53,360 bases of DNA from a bacterium (GCA_018062085.1 JAGOSY010000030.1:1-53360); one strand, 5' to 3'. Shown: positions 1-8,481, numbered from the stretch's first letter. Notes: generated from the sequence alone by a model not told the origin. Numbers and translations are program-made.

Positions 1-127
1 GTTCCACTTTACTCACTGCGGAGCCAAAGCGATATCGGTTCCACTTTACTCACTGCGGAGCCAAAGCGATATCGGTTCCACTTTACTCACTGCGGAGCCA
101 AAGCGATATCGGTTCCACTTTACTCAC
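1..127. repeat. Tandem 37-bp direct repeat, 3 full copies plus a partial one
   Basis: Three identical 37-bp units occupy 1-37, 38-74 and 75-111. A fourth copy covers only its first 16 bases (112-127, GTTCCACTTTACTCAC). Units abut with no spacers, and each ends in the palindrome CGATATCG. The array may extend left of the window. No gene lies inside it. The multiple short copies of one box could be a minisatellite or the binding-site array at the end of a transposable element; no transposase is visible to decide. Confidence 0.95.
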
Positions 128-293
128 CCCTGCAGGAAACCTAGTCACAACCATGGGCGCAGGCAATTGAATATGCAAAATCAACCTCCACAATTTCTCC
201 ATATTTCCTTCATTGGTTTTCCATGAGCGTTTTTTAGGATGGGAATGAGAAGTGCGACTGCAAACAGCACCAACGAATGATGGAAAAAATGAA

Positions 294-1061
294 ATGAACG
301 AAAAACACTACAAAAAGAGATCAATCCTACTAGCGGCATTATTGACTTCAACCTCTTCTTACCAAATTGGTTTCGGTCAAGGCGCACCGTCCTATGCACT
401 TTCCAGCACAGAACAGCAGACCCTGACTCAATGGAAGCAATCAGCCCCCAATACGGCTCTTGGAACTTTACTACTGCAACTTCTAAACGACTGCGACCGC
501 AAACTCGCACTCAATTCTCAAGACTCTAACTCTCGGTACAAGCGCGGCTATTTTTACGGAGTAATCGGCTGCACCGATTCGGCCATTGCCGACCTAACCA
601 AAACTATTGATACCGTACCCAGTCACAGCAGGGCCCTTACAGAACGGGGTCTCTGCTATATGGATCAAAAACAATACACTCTTGCACTCTACGATCTCAA
701 CCGCGCAGTACAAATCCATCCACAATCAGGTAACGCTCTCATGGCACGCGCCAGGCTATGGTTGGCAACAGGAAAGCCTCTGCTAGCTATAAACGACTTG
801 CGCTACTGCCAAAGCCCAGAGGTAAAATTCGCGGCAGAGCTACCAGGAGAACTGTCAGCTAATCAATACAATGCGCTGTCATATTACCTGGGCGCGAGCT
901 ACGAAGCTCTAGACCGACCAGAGCAAGCGATCAACTACTACAAAGAGTGCCTGAAGACAGCTCAGACAGGAACAGTCGGCTATCTTCACCGCTATGCCGA
1001 GCAGCCAATCGACACAAAATGGCGCATTGCCAACCTAGAACGCGCGACCGGAGGTCTCTGA
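294..1061 (+). CDS. Secreted TPR-repeat protein
   Basis: About 255 residues. The N-terminus has Lys/Arg followed by a hydrophobic run (ILLAALLTSTSS) that looks like a signal peptide, so export to the periplasm is likely. The body carries tetratricopeptide-type helical pairs: a motif around RYKRGYFYGVIGCTDSAIAD, then ALTERGLCYMDQKQYTLAL, and a last one near LGASYEALDRPEQAINYY. TPR proteins are scaffolds for protein-protein contacts, and no enzymatic motif is visible. I chose ATG 294 because it places the signal peptide directly at the N-terminus; an in-frame GTG at 252 would add 14 residues. It ends one base before the PqqD-like gene at 1063, so the two are probably co-transcribed and the TPR protein may belong to the same system. 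Confidence 0.75.
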   Translation: MNEKHYKKRSILLAALLTSTSSYQIGFGQGAPSYALSSTEQQTLTQWKQSAPNTALGTLLLQLLNDCDRKLALNSQDSNSRYKRGYFYGVIGCTDSAIADLTKTIDTVPSHSRALTERGLCYMDQKQYTLALYDLNRAVQIHPQSGNALMARARLWLATGKPLLAINDLRYCQSPEVKFAAELPGELSANQYNALSYYLGASYEALDRPEQAINYYKECLKTAQTGTVGYLHRYAEQPIDTKWRIANLERATGGL

Positions 1062-1062
1062 A

Positions 1063-1410
1063 ATGGATAATTCCAATTCGATCAAGAAAGACACCAAGAA
1101 AAATACAGAGCAAAACACAGAGAAAAATACACAGGAAGACACACAGAAAAACACACTGGAAGACCTAATGCCCCTAAACTGTGCACGCCTTAAACAGCTG
1201 GCAGTAAGCGAAACTGGATTCATTTTTGATCCTCAGAGTGGACAAAGTTTTACGGTCAACCAAACCGGTCATCTAGTTATCGAAATGCTCAAGCGCAGCG
1301 AAAGCCCTCAAGCAGCAGCACAAGAGCTCGCCTTGCGTTGCCAAAAGCCATACGAGTTAACGCTTTGCTCAGTCGAAGCATTCATGATGCAACTTGCTCG
1401 CTATCTATAA
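1063..1410 (+). CDS. PqqD-like protein with low-complexity N-terminal tail
   Basis: 115 residues. From about residue 40 the sequence has the small winged-helix PqqD pattern: a strand pair ending in GFIFDPQSGQSFTVNQTG, then a helix (HLVIEMLKRSES) and a C-terminal helix (VEAFMMQLARYL). PqqD-family proteins bind precursor peptides and present them to modifying enzymes, but many stand-alone members accompany ATP-grasp or kinase systems without a known peptide. Residues 8-34 are a degenerate four-residue repeat of the KKNT/EKNT/QKNT type, highly charged and probably disordered. A start at ATG 1168 (MPLNCARL) would remove this tail. The gene sits between the TPR gene and the ATP-grasp gene, so a carrier or adaptor role for the ligase is inferred. 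No precursor peptide was found nearby. Confidence 0.7.
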   Translation: MDNSNSIKKDTKKNTEQNTEKNTQEDTQKNTLEDLMPLNCARLKQLAVSETGFIFDPQSGQSFTVNQTGHLVIEMLKRSESPQAAAQELALRCQKPYELTLCSVEAFMMQLARYL

Positions 1411-1512
1411 CAGACCACCTAGAACACGCTACCTATAACTGGCCAACTCAAAGGCATTCCCTAATGCCGACAAATTAGACGATCACCGCTGCTCAGTGGA
1501 GAACTATTTCTA

Positions 1513-2649
1513 ATGGAAACAAGTCAACTGAAACGAGATTGGCGACATTGGACGATCGCTGTTACCGGCGTCAATGCCCATGCCGAAAATCCAGGGCCAG
1601 GAATGGCCGTGGCGCGCTGCCTAGTTGAGCATCCTGAATTTAAGGGGCGCGTCATTGGCCTTGCCTACGACGCCCTAGACGCCGGATTATACGCTCGCCA
1701 ATACTTCGCAGCCAGCTACCTGCTGCCTTATCCCTCTGGCGGCGACGAGGTACTGCTGGAGCGCCTTATGGGAATTCACGACTATGAGCAAATAGATGCC
1801 ATCATTCCTTGCCTAGACTCTGAGCTGCCCAACTTCATTCGGCTGAGAGGAGAGCTGGCTCAGAATGGCATCAAAATGCTTATACCAAGCCGTGACCAAT
1901 TTACCTTGCGAGCCAAAGATCACCTAGTTGAGCTCTGCCAATCCGTTGACATTCCCGTTCCAAGAACCAAAGTGCTGTCTGACCCATCGTTCTTCGACCG
2001 CGTCGCTAGCGCAGGACACAGCGATGAAGGCTGGCAATACCCTTTAGTGCTAAAAGGAATTTTCTATGATGCCACCATTGTCAGCAATGCCGTCGAAGCA
2101 AAATCAGTCTTTTGCAAACTGATCACGAAATGGGGCTATCCATGCCTGGTGCAGGAAGTAATCAAAGGTGACGAACTCAATCTAGCCGGCCTTGGTGATG
2201 GAGCAGGTAATCTGGCTGGTCATGTCACCATGCGCAAGCGAGCCATTACAGAAAAAGGCAAGGCTTGGGCGGGAGTGACTATTATTGATGAAGCCATGCT
2301 AGAAACAGCTCAGCGACTTGTCAAAGCGCTGTCTTGGCGCGGGCCACTTGAGGTTGAAGCAATTAGAGGCGAAGACGGTCGTATCTATCTAATTGAAATC
2401 AACCCACGCTTTCCATCGTGGATTTACCTAAGTCAGGCCGTCAATCGCAATCTTCCAATTGCGGTGCTCAAGCTATTAGACAAACACACTGATCTTGGAC
2501 TTGCAGCCCCAAGATCAGGATACTTCTTCATCCGCCACGCTCAAGAGTTAGTGCTCGACCTACCGGAATTTGAATCAGTTTTGGTCAACGGTCGCAGCGG
2601 TCCGCTACAAAATGCTGAACTTAGGGCCATCAAGGAAAAGTCGGCCTAG
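1513..2649 (+). CDS. ATP-grasp ligase
   Basis: 378 residues, soluble. The architecture is that of carbamoyl-phosphate-synthase-type ATP-grasp enzymes: an N-terminal pre-ATP-grasp Rossmann-like segment (TIAVTGVNAHAENPGPGMAV), a middle region with the nucleotide-binding strand YPLVLKGIFYDA (about 180-190), and the Mg-ATP motif EINPR at residues 295-299. Such enzymes join a carboxylate to an amine or thiol through an acylphosphate. The substrate cannot be read from the sequence. Position between a PqqD-like protein and a fold-III PLP decarboxylase suggests ligation of an amino acid or amine. The start ATG 1513 gives a full-length N-terminal domain but has only a weak upstream ribosome-binding site. 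The stop codon lies in the first unit of the 13-bp repeat that follows. Confidence 0.8.
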   Translation: METSQLKRDWRHWTIAVTGVNAHAENPGPGMAVARCLVEHPEFKGRVIGLAYDALDAGLYARQYFAASYLLPYPSGGDEVLLERLMGIHDYEQIDAIIPCLDSELPNFIRLRGELAQNGIKMLIPSRDQFTLRAKDHLVELCQSVDIPVPRTKVLSDPSFFDRVASAGHSDEGWQYPLVLKGIFYDATIVSNAVEAKSVFCKLITKWGYPCLVQEVIKGDELNLAGLGDGAGNLAGHVTMRKRAITEKGKAWAGVTIIDEAMLETAQRLVKALSWRGPLEVEAIRGEDGRIYLIEINPRFPSWIYLSQAVNRNLPIAVLKLLDKHTDLGLAAPRSGYFFIRHAQELVLDLPEFESVLVNGRSGPLQNAELRAIKEKSA

Positions 2650-2709
2650 CAACTCAGGCTAGCAACTCAGGCTAGCTAATCAGGCTAGCAACTCGGGCTA
2701 GCAACTCAG
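2645..2709. repeat. Five tandem copies of a 13-bp unit
   Basis: Consensus GCTAGCAACTCAG, units at 2645, 2658, 2671, 2684 and 2697. Units 2 and 5 match the consensus exactly; units 1 (first base), 3 (GCTAGCTAATCAG) and 4 (GCTAGCAACTCGG) vary slightly. Each consensus unit begins with the palindrome GCTAGC. The array includes the stop codon of the ATP-grasp gene and fills the first half of the spacer before the decarboxylase gene. Confidence 0.9.
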
Positions 2710-2768
2710 GCCAACGTTTTAGCCCCCATGCAAACACAGAGCCATCTACCTGACTTCTGGAGATTCTA

Positions 2769-4157
2769 ATGCCTAGCAACAATTCAAATAGTATGGTTTG
2801 GGAAGCACCACTGATTCAGCCCCATCGCATTGGCGAAATCAACAAATTTGGCCGCGCTCGCCCAAAAGAAAAACGCGTAAATCAAGTATTTGATGTTGAC
2901 ATCGAACAACTAAAAGCCCTGTACGGCTCACCCCTATTCGTCACTAGCGAAAGCCGTTTGCGACAAAATGTGCGCCAACTAAAGAGAGCATTCGAAGTAC
3001 GCTACGGCAATGTAAGCCACGGCTGGTCTTACAAAACAAACTATATCAGTGCCGTTTGCAACATCATGCATCAAGAGGGCTCTCTGGCAGAAGTAGTCTC
3101 AGCATTTGAATATGAGAAAGCTAGACAGTTAGGAGTTCCCGGAGAAAAAATTATCTTCAACGGCCCAAACAAAACCAGAATAATTTTAGAGCGCGCCATC
3201 GCTGACAGTGCGCAGATAAACATCGACCATCTTGACGAACTACACCTAATCGAGTCTGTCGCTAGCGCCCAAGGGCGCGTCGCCTCAGTAGGTCTGCGGC
3301 TCAATTTCGATACCGGCTTCAGCGAGCCCTGGAGTCGTTTTGGTTTCAACATTGAAACAGGACAAGCACACCAAGCCGCCAAAGAAGTAGTGCTAAGCGA
3401 ACACCTAAGATTGAAGGGCCTACACAGCCACATTGGCACTTTTATTCTTGAGCCTCGCGCTTACAGCGAACAAGTAAAAATTATGTGTAAGTTCATGCGT
3501 GATCTAGAGGGAAGAGAGGAAGTCTGCATCGATACAATCGACCTAGGTGGCGGCCTGCCATCGCACAATGCCTTGCAAGGGATCTACCTCCCACCAGATC
3601 AAGTGGTGCCATCAATTGGTGAATATGCAGAAGCAATCTGCAATACCCTTGTAGAAGAAACCATGTACCGCACTCGCACCAACCGGCCAATGCCTAAACT
3701 AGTAATTGAGAGCGGCAGAGCAGTAGCGGACGATGCCCAAGTCTTGCTCACTTCAGTGGTCGGGAGAAAACGCTTACCAGATGGCAGGCAAGCAGCCATC
3801 CTCGACGCTGGCACAAATCTACTTTTTACAGCCTATTGGTACAACCACAAAGTTGAATTGGCAGCCCCGTGCCGGGGCTTGCCAGAAGAAACCGTGCTCT
3901 ATGGACCACTGTGCATGAACATCGATGTGGTGAGAAATTCTATCCAGCTGCCACCCTTGCAAGTTGGTGACACCATGGTGATTAGCCCCACTGGAGCATA
4001 CAACAACACTCAGTGGATGCAATTTATAGAGTATCGCCCTAACGTCGTGCTTGTGCATGAGAGCGGCGAAGTTTCAGTTATCCGCGAAGCCGAGAATCTA
4101 GAAGTAATGACGTCACAAGACCGACTACCAGAGCACCTCGCCTTGCCCTTTCTTTAA
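2769..4157 (+). CDS. PLP-dependent fold-type III decarboxylase (Orn/Lys/Arg/DAP group 2)
   Basis: 462 residues. Alanine-racemase-like TIM barrel plus beta domain. The PLP lysine is K89 in GWSYKTNY; other visible family motifs are HSHIGT (219-224), the phosphate-binding GGGLP (260-264), ESGRAV, and the C-terminal GPLCMNID with the expected catalytic Cys382 and Asp386. All key residues are present, so it should decarboxylate a basic amino acid, diaminopimelate or carboxynorspermidine-like compound. The substrate is not assigned, and an acyl or peptidyl amino acid made by the neighbouring ATP-grasp enzyme is possible. The spacer ends in CTGGAGATTCTAATG, a good GGAG ribosome-binding site for this start. 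The next gene starts 12 bases after the stop, which suggests one transcript. Confidence 0.88.
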   Translation: MPSNNSNSMVWEAPLIQPHRIGEINKFGRARPKEKRVNQVFDVDIEQLKALYGSPLFVTSESRLRQNVRQLKRAFEVRYGNVSHGWSYKTNYISAVCNIMHQEGSLAEVVSAFEYEKARQLGVPGEKIIFNGPNKTRIILERAIADSAQINIDHLDELHLIESVASAQGRVASVGLRLNFDTGFSEPWSRFGFNIETGQAHQAAKEVVLSEHLRLKGLHSHIGTFILEPRAYSEQVKIMCKFMRDLEGREEVCIDTIDLGGGLPSHNALQGIYLPPDQVVPSIGEYAEAICNTLVEETMYRTRTNRPMPKLVIESGRAVADDAQVLLTSVVGRKRLPDGRQAAILDAGTNLLFTAYWYNHKVELAAPCRGLPEETVLYGPLCMNIDVVRNSIQLPPLQVGDTMVISPTGAYNNTQWMQFIEYRPNVVLVHESGEVSVIREAENLEVMTSQDRLPEHLALPFL

Positions 4158-4169
4158 GGAACCACTACC

Positions 4170-6539
4170 ATGCTAAAAGCATTTGCCAAAGTTTTCAGCG
4201 GCTACGGCTCGTTTTTCGGACTGCACCATCCACTCTCTCGCTTACTTCTGTTTGCCTGCACAATGCTCCACCCCGCTACAGGCTTAAGCGGCCTTGAATG
4301 CGCCGCTCTAGTTGTCGTGACCAGAAAGATGCTGTCATTTCCGGCCGGCGGTGAAATCGAAATAGTTAACGGCCTGCTCTTCGGCATGCTAATTGGCTCG
4401 CTCTACCAACCTAGCCTGGCATCAATTACTGTGCTCGCCTTAGGCGCAGCGCTAATAGTATTAGCCACAGTTTGTCTCAGCGACACACTAGGTAAAGCCT
4501 GGCGGCTACCAGTGCTCGGCCTACCTTATGTCTTGACCAGTTACTTAATGCTGCCGATTGCCTCACACCTGGGCATGACACCACTTATAACACCACTACT
4601 AAGACAATCGCATCTCTTCAACAATCTGGAATTTAGACTAGATTGGCCCTACTGGCTAGTAGCTCCAACAGGTGAAAGTGCATTAAATCTGTTTGCCCCG
4701 CTGGGCTCGCTCTATTTCAACGGCACCCCGCTGGGTGGTTTGATAGTCTTTGTTGCCTTCGCCATTTCTTCTCGCTACCTTGCCGTACTAGCTCTGGCAG
4801 CCAGCATCACCTGCACCGTATTTTTACAGCAGTACTACACACCCAGCTATCCCAGCATACTAGCCGTCAGTTCCCTTCCGTTATTAATAGCGCAGATGAA
4901 TGGAGTACTGACTGCTGGAATAATTGGTGGCCTCTATACTGTGCCATCTATTCGCAGCATTTTAGTTGCTATCAGTTCAGGCCTTCTGGCCTGCTTAATC
5001 ACAGTATTCTTGGAAAATACATTCTGGAGCAATTCGTTTCCACCACTGGCGCTACCATTTGTGCTTTCAACATATGTGGTCCTAATTGGCCTCAGCAGCA
5101 GCCGTGGCGGACCCTGGCTGAGGTTCTGGCTAATTACGCCAGCACTACCGGAGCAAAGCCTCGAGCGTCTCACAATTGCCAGAGCCAGGGGCCTTGATTT
5201 GCACAGCGTAGCTCTGCGCAGCCCGGTTTCAGGAAGTTGGAAAATCTACCAAGGAGTAGACGGCGCCTACACCCACAAAAATCAGTGGCGCTACGCCCTT
5301 GACCTAATACAAACAGAAAACCATCGCAGCTACAAAGAAAGCGGAACACTCTTGAGCGACTACTTCTCTTATGGCAAAGCTGTGCTCTCACCTGGGTGGG
5401 GCACTGTAGTGAGCCTAGTTAACAGCTGCCCTGACAATCAACCAGGCGAAGTTGACTTGCTCAACAATTGGGGAAACTACATTCTTCTGCAGCTCGACAA
5501 CGGCCCCTATGTCATGCTCGCCCATCTGCAGCGCGGTAGTGTTAGAGTAGCCGCCCATTCCAGAGTAGCGCCGGGCCAACTTCTTGCCCTCTGCGGAAAC
5601 TCTGGCCGCTCACCACAGCCCCACTTACATATTCATGTACAAACGCAACCAGAAATTGGTAGCCCAACAGTGCCTTTTCATTTCTGCCACGTGCTTGTCA
5701 CAGCTCAAGACGGCAGCACCACCTACCAGCTTAATGCGAGCCCGAAAGAGAATGAGACAATTAAGGCTCCGACCCGCAATGCCGCACTAGCCAGAGCATT
5801 AAACCTGAACGTGGGTCGCCGTTTTGAGTATTCGGTCAGTCAAGGCTGTGGTCTCAATAGCAAGAGTCATTGCCATTACAAGCCCGGTACTAAGTCCGAG
5901 AATAGTACTAAGTCCGAGAATAGTACTAAGTCCGAGAATGACACTAAGTTCCAGAATGACACTAAGCTAGATCTAAAAGCAATCAGCCTGTCACGCGAAA
6001 AGCTAACAGTAGCTCTTGAATTAAATGGCCAATTCTCGCTAGAAACTGGCTCCGACTGTCAGGCAAGAACCAGTTTCACCGCCAGCGAGGACCTGATCGC
6101 CTTCTTTGGCCGCAACAGCAAAGCCAGTCAGTTTCTCGACACATTCGTCTTAGCAGTTGGACTCACACCTCTAGCAGAAGGCAATTTGCAATGGCTAGAC
6201 AAAGTTCCGGTACGCTTGTTGCCATTTCCGTGGGCAGTCAAACTGCTCTGGACCATACTGCATCCCTTCAGCCCCTGCCTTAACAGCGAATATACACGCA
6301 CATGGAACTCGAAAGAAATGATTTGGATCCAAACAGCAACTCATAACCTGCAAGTTTTTAACTTCAACTACACATACTGCACCGAGGCACGGATTTCAGA
6401 GCTAAGCGGCCTGCTTTCAATCGAATCGTTCGATAACAAGGGGCAAAGACTCTTAAAAGCGACGCTTGATGGGGTTGGTATAAGGGAAGATAATGGCATT
6501 CCCGAAATTAGTTTTGAAGCGAGCAGAAGCATTAGTTAG
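4170..6539 (+). CDS. Urea-transporter-like membrane domain fused to M23 metallopeptidase domain
   Basis: 789 residues. Residues about 20-315 are strongly hydrophobic with eight or more predicted membrane helices and resemble the urea transporter (UT) family: an early HPATGLSG segment and two similar helical halves. Residues about 345-510 form a LytM/M23-like beta domain with candidate zinc ligands H369 and D378 in THKNQWRYALD and the H485-L-H487-I-H489 motif. M23 enzymes cut peptide cross-links in peptidoglycan or similar peptides. A six-residue repeat linker follows (about 574-599), then a hydrophilic region of some 190 residues with no recognised domain. Context (PqqD, ATP-grasp, decarboxylase) suggests that it exports or processes the product. 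Whether the UT part still carries urea is unknown. Confidence 0.82.
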   Translation: MLKAFAKVFSGYGSFFGLHHPLSRLLLFACTMLHPATGLSGLECAALVVVTRKMLSFPAGGEIEIVNGLLFGMLIGSLYQPSLASITVLALGAALIVLATVCLSDTLGKAWRLPVLGLPYVLTSYLMLPIASHLGMTPLITPLLRQSHLFNNLEFRLDWPYWLVAPTGESALNLFAPLGSLYFNGTPLGGLIVFVAFAISSRYLAVLALAASITCTVFLQQYYTPSYPSILAVSSLPLLIAQMNGVLTAGIIGGLYTVPSIRSILVAISSGLLACLITVFLENTFWSNSFPPLALPFVLSTYVVLIGLSSSRGGPWLRFWLITPALPEQSLERLTIARARGLDLHSVALRSPVSGSWKIYQGVDGAYTHKNQWRYALDLIQTENHRSYKESGTLLSDYFSYGKAVLSPGWGTVVSLVNSCPDNQPGEVDLLNNWGNYILLQLDNGPYVMLAHLQRGSVRVAAHSRVAPGQLLALCGNSGRSPQPHLHIHVQTQPEIGSPTVPFHFCHVLVTAQDGSTTYQLNASPKENETIKAPTRNAALARALNLNVGRRFEYSVSQGCGLNSKSHCHYKPGTKSENSTKSENSTKSENDTKFQNDTKLDLKAISLSREKLTVALELNGQFSLETGSDCQARTSFTASEDLIAFFGRNSKASQFLDTFVLAVGLTPLAEGNLQWLDKVPVRLLPFPWAVKLLWTILHPFSPCLNSEYTRTWNSKEMIWIQTATHNLQVFNFNYTYCTEARISELSGLLSIESFDNKGQRLLKATLDGVGIREDNGIPEISFEASRSIS
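5889..5966 (+). repeat. 18-bp in-frame tandem repeat inside the UT-M23 gene
   Basis: Units at 5889, 5907, 5925 and 5943 plus a six-base start of a fifth encode TKSENS, TKSENS, TKSEND, TKFQND. The first two units are identical in DNA and the later ones diverge. It forms a hydrophilic linker after the M23 domain. Because the unit is a multiple of three, copy-number change would not shift the frame. Confidence 0.9.
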
Positions 6540-7752
6540 CAATCTAATTACGTGGCTGAAAGTGCAATCCCAAGAGAAATTGACAGAGAGACAGGGAACA
6601 GAGAGGCAAAGAGTGGTCTCGGATCAAAAGCCAGCAAAGCAAGAAAATTCGAAAAGCGATCAGCCAAGCTTTCTGAGCAAAACAATCAATCAGCAGATAG
6701 TGTTTGTTTGTGCCAGTGCTGCAATTTGCCTTGGTGGAATGCAGCTAAGCCTATTATCTCCACTTGTATCGTTTCTTGCACTAATGCTATTGGGTTTGTA
6801 CCTACAAGAACAAAGCAACGGAACCAAGCGTCGACTAACTAAAGCCTTGCTAGAGTTGAAAAGCGGCAGAGAAAAAGCGTACTGTGCTGGCGACAAGACC
6901 AGCAACGAATCTGTCAACAGTGAGGACGTCGATCTGGCTCTAGCCGAGGCCTTCAAGAGTCTCGCCACAAGCCTAAAAGACTTGGATAGCGGTCACAGAC
7001 AGTGGGTAGCTGATACTTCTCACGAGCTGCGAACACCAATAGCGGTGCTGCGGGCTCAGGTAGAAGCATTCCAAGATGGCGTGCATGAAATCACCCCCCG
7101 CAATCTAGAAGTGCTGCACAGCGAAGTAATGGCACTGAGCAAATTGGTTGATGACCTGCATTGGCTAGCAAAATACGATGTTGGCCAAATTCGCTCACAA
7201 GCTTCAGCACTAGACATCAACCAAACTTTGCAAGATGTTTTAGAATCATTCGAAGAAAGACGCGAAGCCAAAGAAATTGCCCTAGATAATCGAGTACCAA
7301 CCGAAGAGAAATTGATTATTGATGGAGATTCAAGCCGTATCAGACAAGTAATTACCAACTTAGTAGAAAACTCGCTGCGCTACACAAACAAAGGCGGCAC
7401 CCTAAGAATTAACCACAGCAGAAGCGGCAAAACATTGAAACTTTTCTTTGAAGACACCGAACCTGGTGTGCCCGATGAGCTGCTGCCAAAATTGTTTGAT
7501 CGTTTCTTCAGAGTCGAATCATCGCGCAGCCGCACCATGGGCGGCTCTGGCCTAGGGCTCGCCATCTGCCTAAACAATATGCAAATGCTCGGCGGCACAA
7601 TTGAGGCCAGTCACTCAGCCATGGGTGGCTTAAAAATAGAGTTGACTCTACCGGCCCGCCCCGAAACCAATGCCAAAGGCAGCAAGACCAATCTCCAAGC
7701 TATCGACGGCGAAATCGCAGATAAAATCGACGGTAAAGAGGAAGGGGTCTGA
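6493..7752 (+). CDS. Sensor histidine kinase with two membrane helices and no extracytoplasmic domain
   Basis: 419 residues. Two adjacent hydrophobic helices (about residues 70-105) have almost no loop between them, followed by a charged linker, the dimerisation/phosphoacceptor motif DTSHELRTP with H177, an N-box (NLVENSLRYT), a degenerate glycine region (EDTEPGVPDELLPKLFDRFFR) and GGSGLGLAI. The lack of a periplasmic domain suggests sensing within the membrane or through a partner protein. The start at 6493 overlaps the end of the UT-M23 gene by 47 bases and is supported by AGGGAAG just upstream. The stop overlaps the start of the response regulator (TGATG), so the pair is translationally coupled. 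The normal G1 DxGxG motif is changed to EDTEPG; the effect on ATP binding is uncertain. Confidence 0.85.
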   Translation: MAFPKLVLKRAEALVSNLITWLKVQSQEKLTERQGTERQRVVSDQKPAKQENSKSDQPSFLSKTINQQIVFVCASAAICLGGMQLSLLSPLVSFLALMLLGLYLQEQSNGTKRRLTKALLELKSGREKAYCAGDKTSNESVNSEDVDLALAEAFKSLATSLKDLDSGHRQWVADTSHELRTPIAVLRAQVEAFQDGVHEITPRNLEVLHSEVMALSKLVDDLHWLAKYDVGQIRSQASALDINQTLQDVLESFEERREAKEIALDNRVPTEEKLIIDGDSSRIRQVITNLVENSLRYTNKGGTLRINHSRSGKTLKLFFEDTEPGVPDELLPKLFDRFFRVESSRSRTMGGSGLGLAICLNNMQMLGGTIEASHSAMGGLKIELTLPARPETNAKGSKTNLQAIDGEIADKIDGKEEGV

Positions 7753-8453
7753 TGAGCGATAAATCCTTCCACATTCTGATCGTCGAAGACGAAATCAAAA
7801 TCGCCGAAATTCTCAGTGACTACTTGTCGCAAGCCGGTTTTTCCGTCAGCCACAAAGATAGCGGAGATGGCGTCGTTGCTCTCGTCAAGAACACTCCACC
7901 AGATCTTATTTTGCTTGATGTTATGTTGCCGGGAATGGACGGTCTCGAAATTTGCAAAGAAATACGCAAATTTTCAGCCGTGCCAATCATTATGATTAGC
8001 GCCCGCGTAGAAGAGCTAGACCGGCTACTCGGGCTAGAATTTGGAGCCGACGACTATATCTGCAAACCGTTTAGTCCGCGCGAAGTTGTGGCAAGAGTGA
8101 AAATTGTCTACCGCAGGCAACGGCCAGCTCAAGTTGAAGAGCCACAAGCCAAGCTATTCTCAGTAGATGAAGAACAAGGTCGCATCACTCTTAAAAACAT
8201 ACCTATTGAGTTGACTCGCACCGAATTTCGCTTGCTTAGCCTGCTGATTAGTCGCCCTGGGCGCATTTTTACCCGCGATCAACTACTTGATTTTTGCGCG
8301 CAACTAGACCAACAAGCCACAGATAGAGTGATAGACAGTCACATCAAAAATCTGCGCAAGAAGCTTACCCGCATTGCCCCTGAGTTAGAGGTAATTCACG
8401 CTGTTTACGGTGTGGGCTATCGCTTTGAGATATCAGAGAAAGAGAATTACTAA
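7752..8453 (+). CDS. OmpR/PhoB-type response regulator
   Basis: 233 residues. An N-terminal receiver domain has acidic pocket residues VEDE, phosphoacceptor D56 in LLDVMLPG, a switch Ser in ISAR and the conserved lysine in CKPF. A C-terminal winged-helix DNA-binding domain (about 132-230) has the typical ELTRTEFRLLSLL, VIDSHIKNLRKKL and VYGVGYRF segments. It is partner to the kinase whose stop codon it overlaps by one base. By position it probably controls the upstream PqqD/ATP-grasp/decarboxylase/UT-M23 genes, but no binding site was identified. No clear terminator follows before the convergent gene at 8482. Confidence 0.93.
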   Translation: MSDKSFHILIVEDEIKIAEILSDYLSQAGFSVSHKDSGDGVVALVKNTPPDLILLDVMLPGMDGLEICKEIRKFSAVPIIMISARVEELDRLLGLEFGADDYICKPFSPREVVARVKIVYRRQRPAQVEEPQAKLFSVDEEQGRITLKNIPIELTRTEFRLLSLLISRPGRIFTRDQLLDFCAQLDQQATDRVIDSHIKNLRKKLTRIAPELEVIHAVYGVGYRFEISEKENY

Positions 8454-8481
8454 GCCAAGTCTTTTGGTCAAGGAGAATCCA

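Noticed and set aside
1..127. CRISPR array
   Set aside because: The 37-bp units are contiguous with no unique spacers, and no cas gene is in the window.
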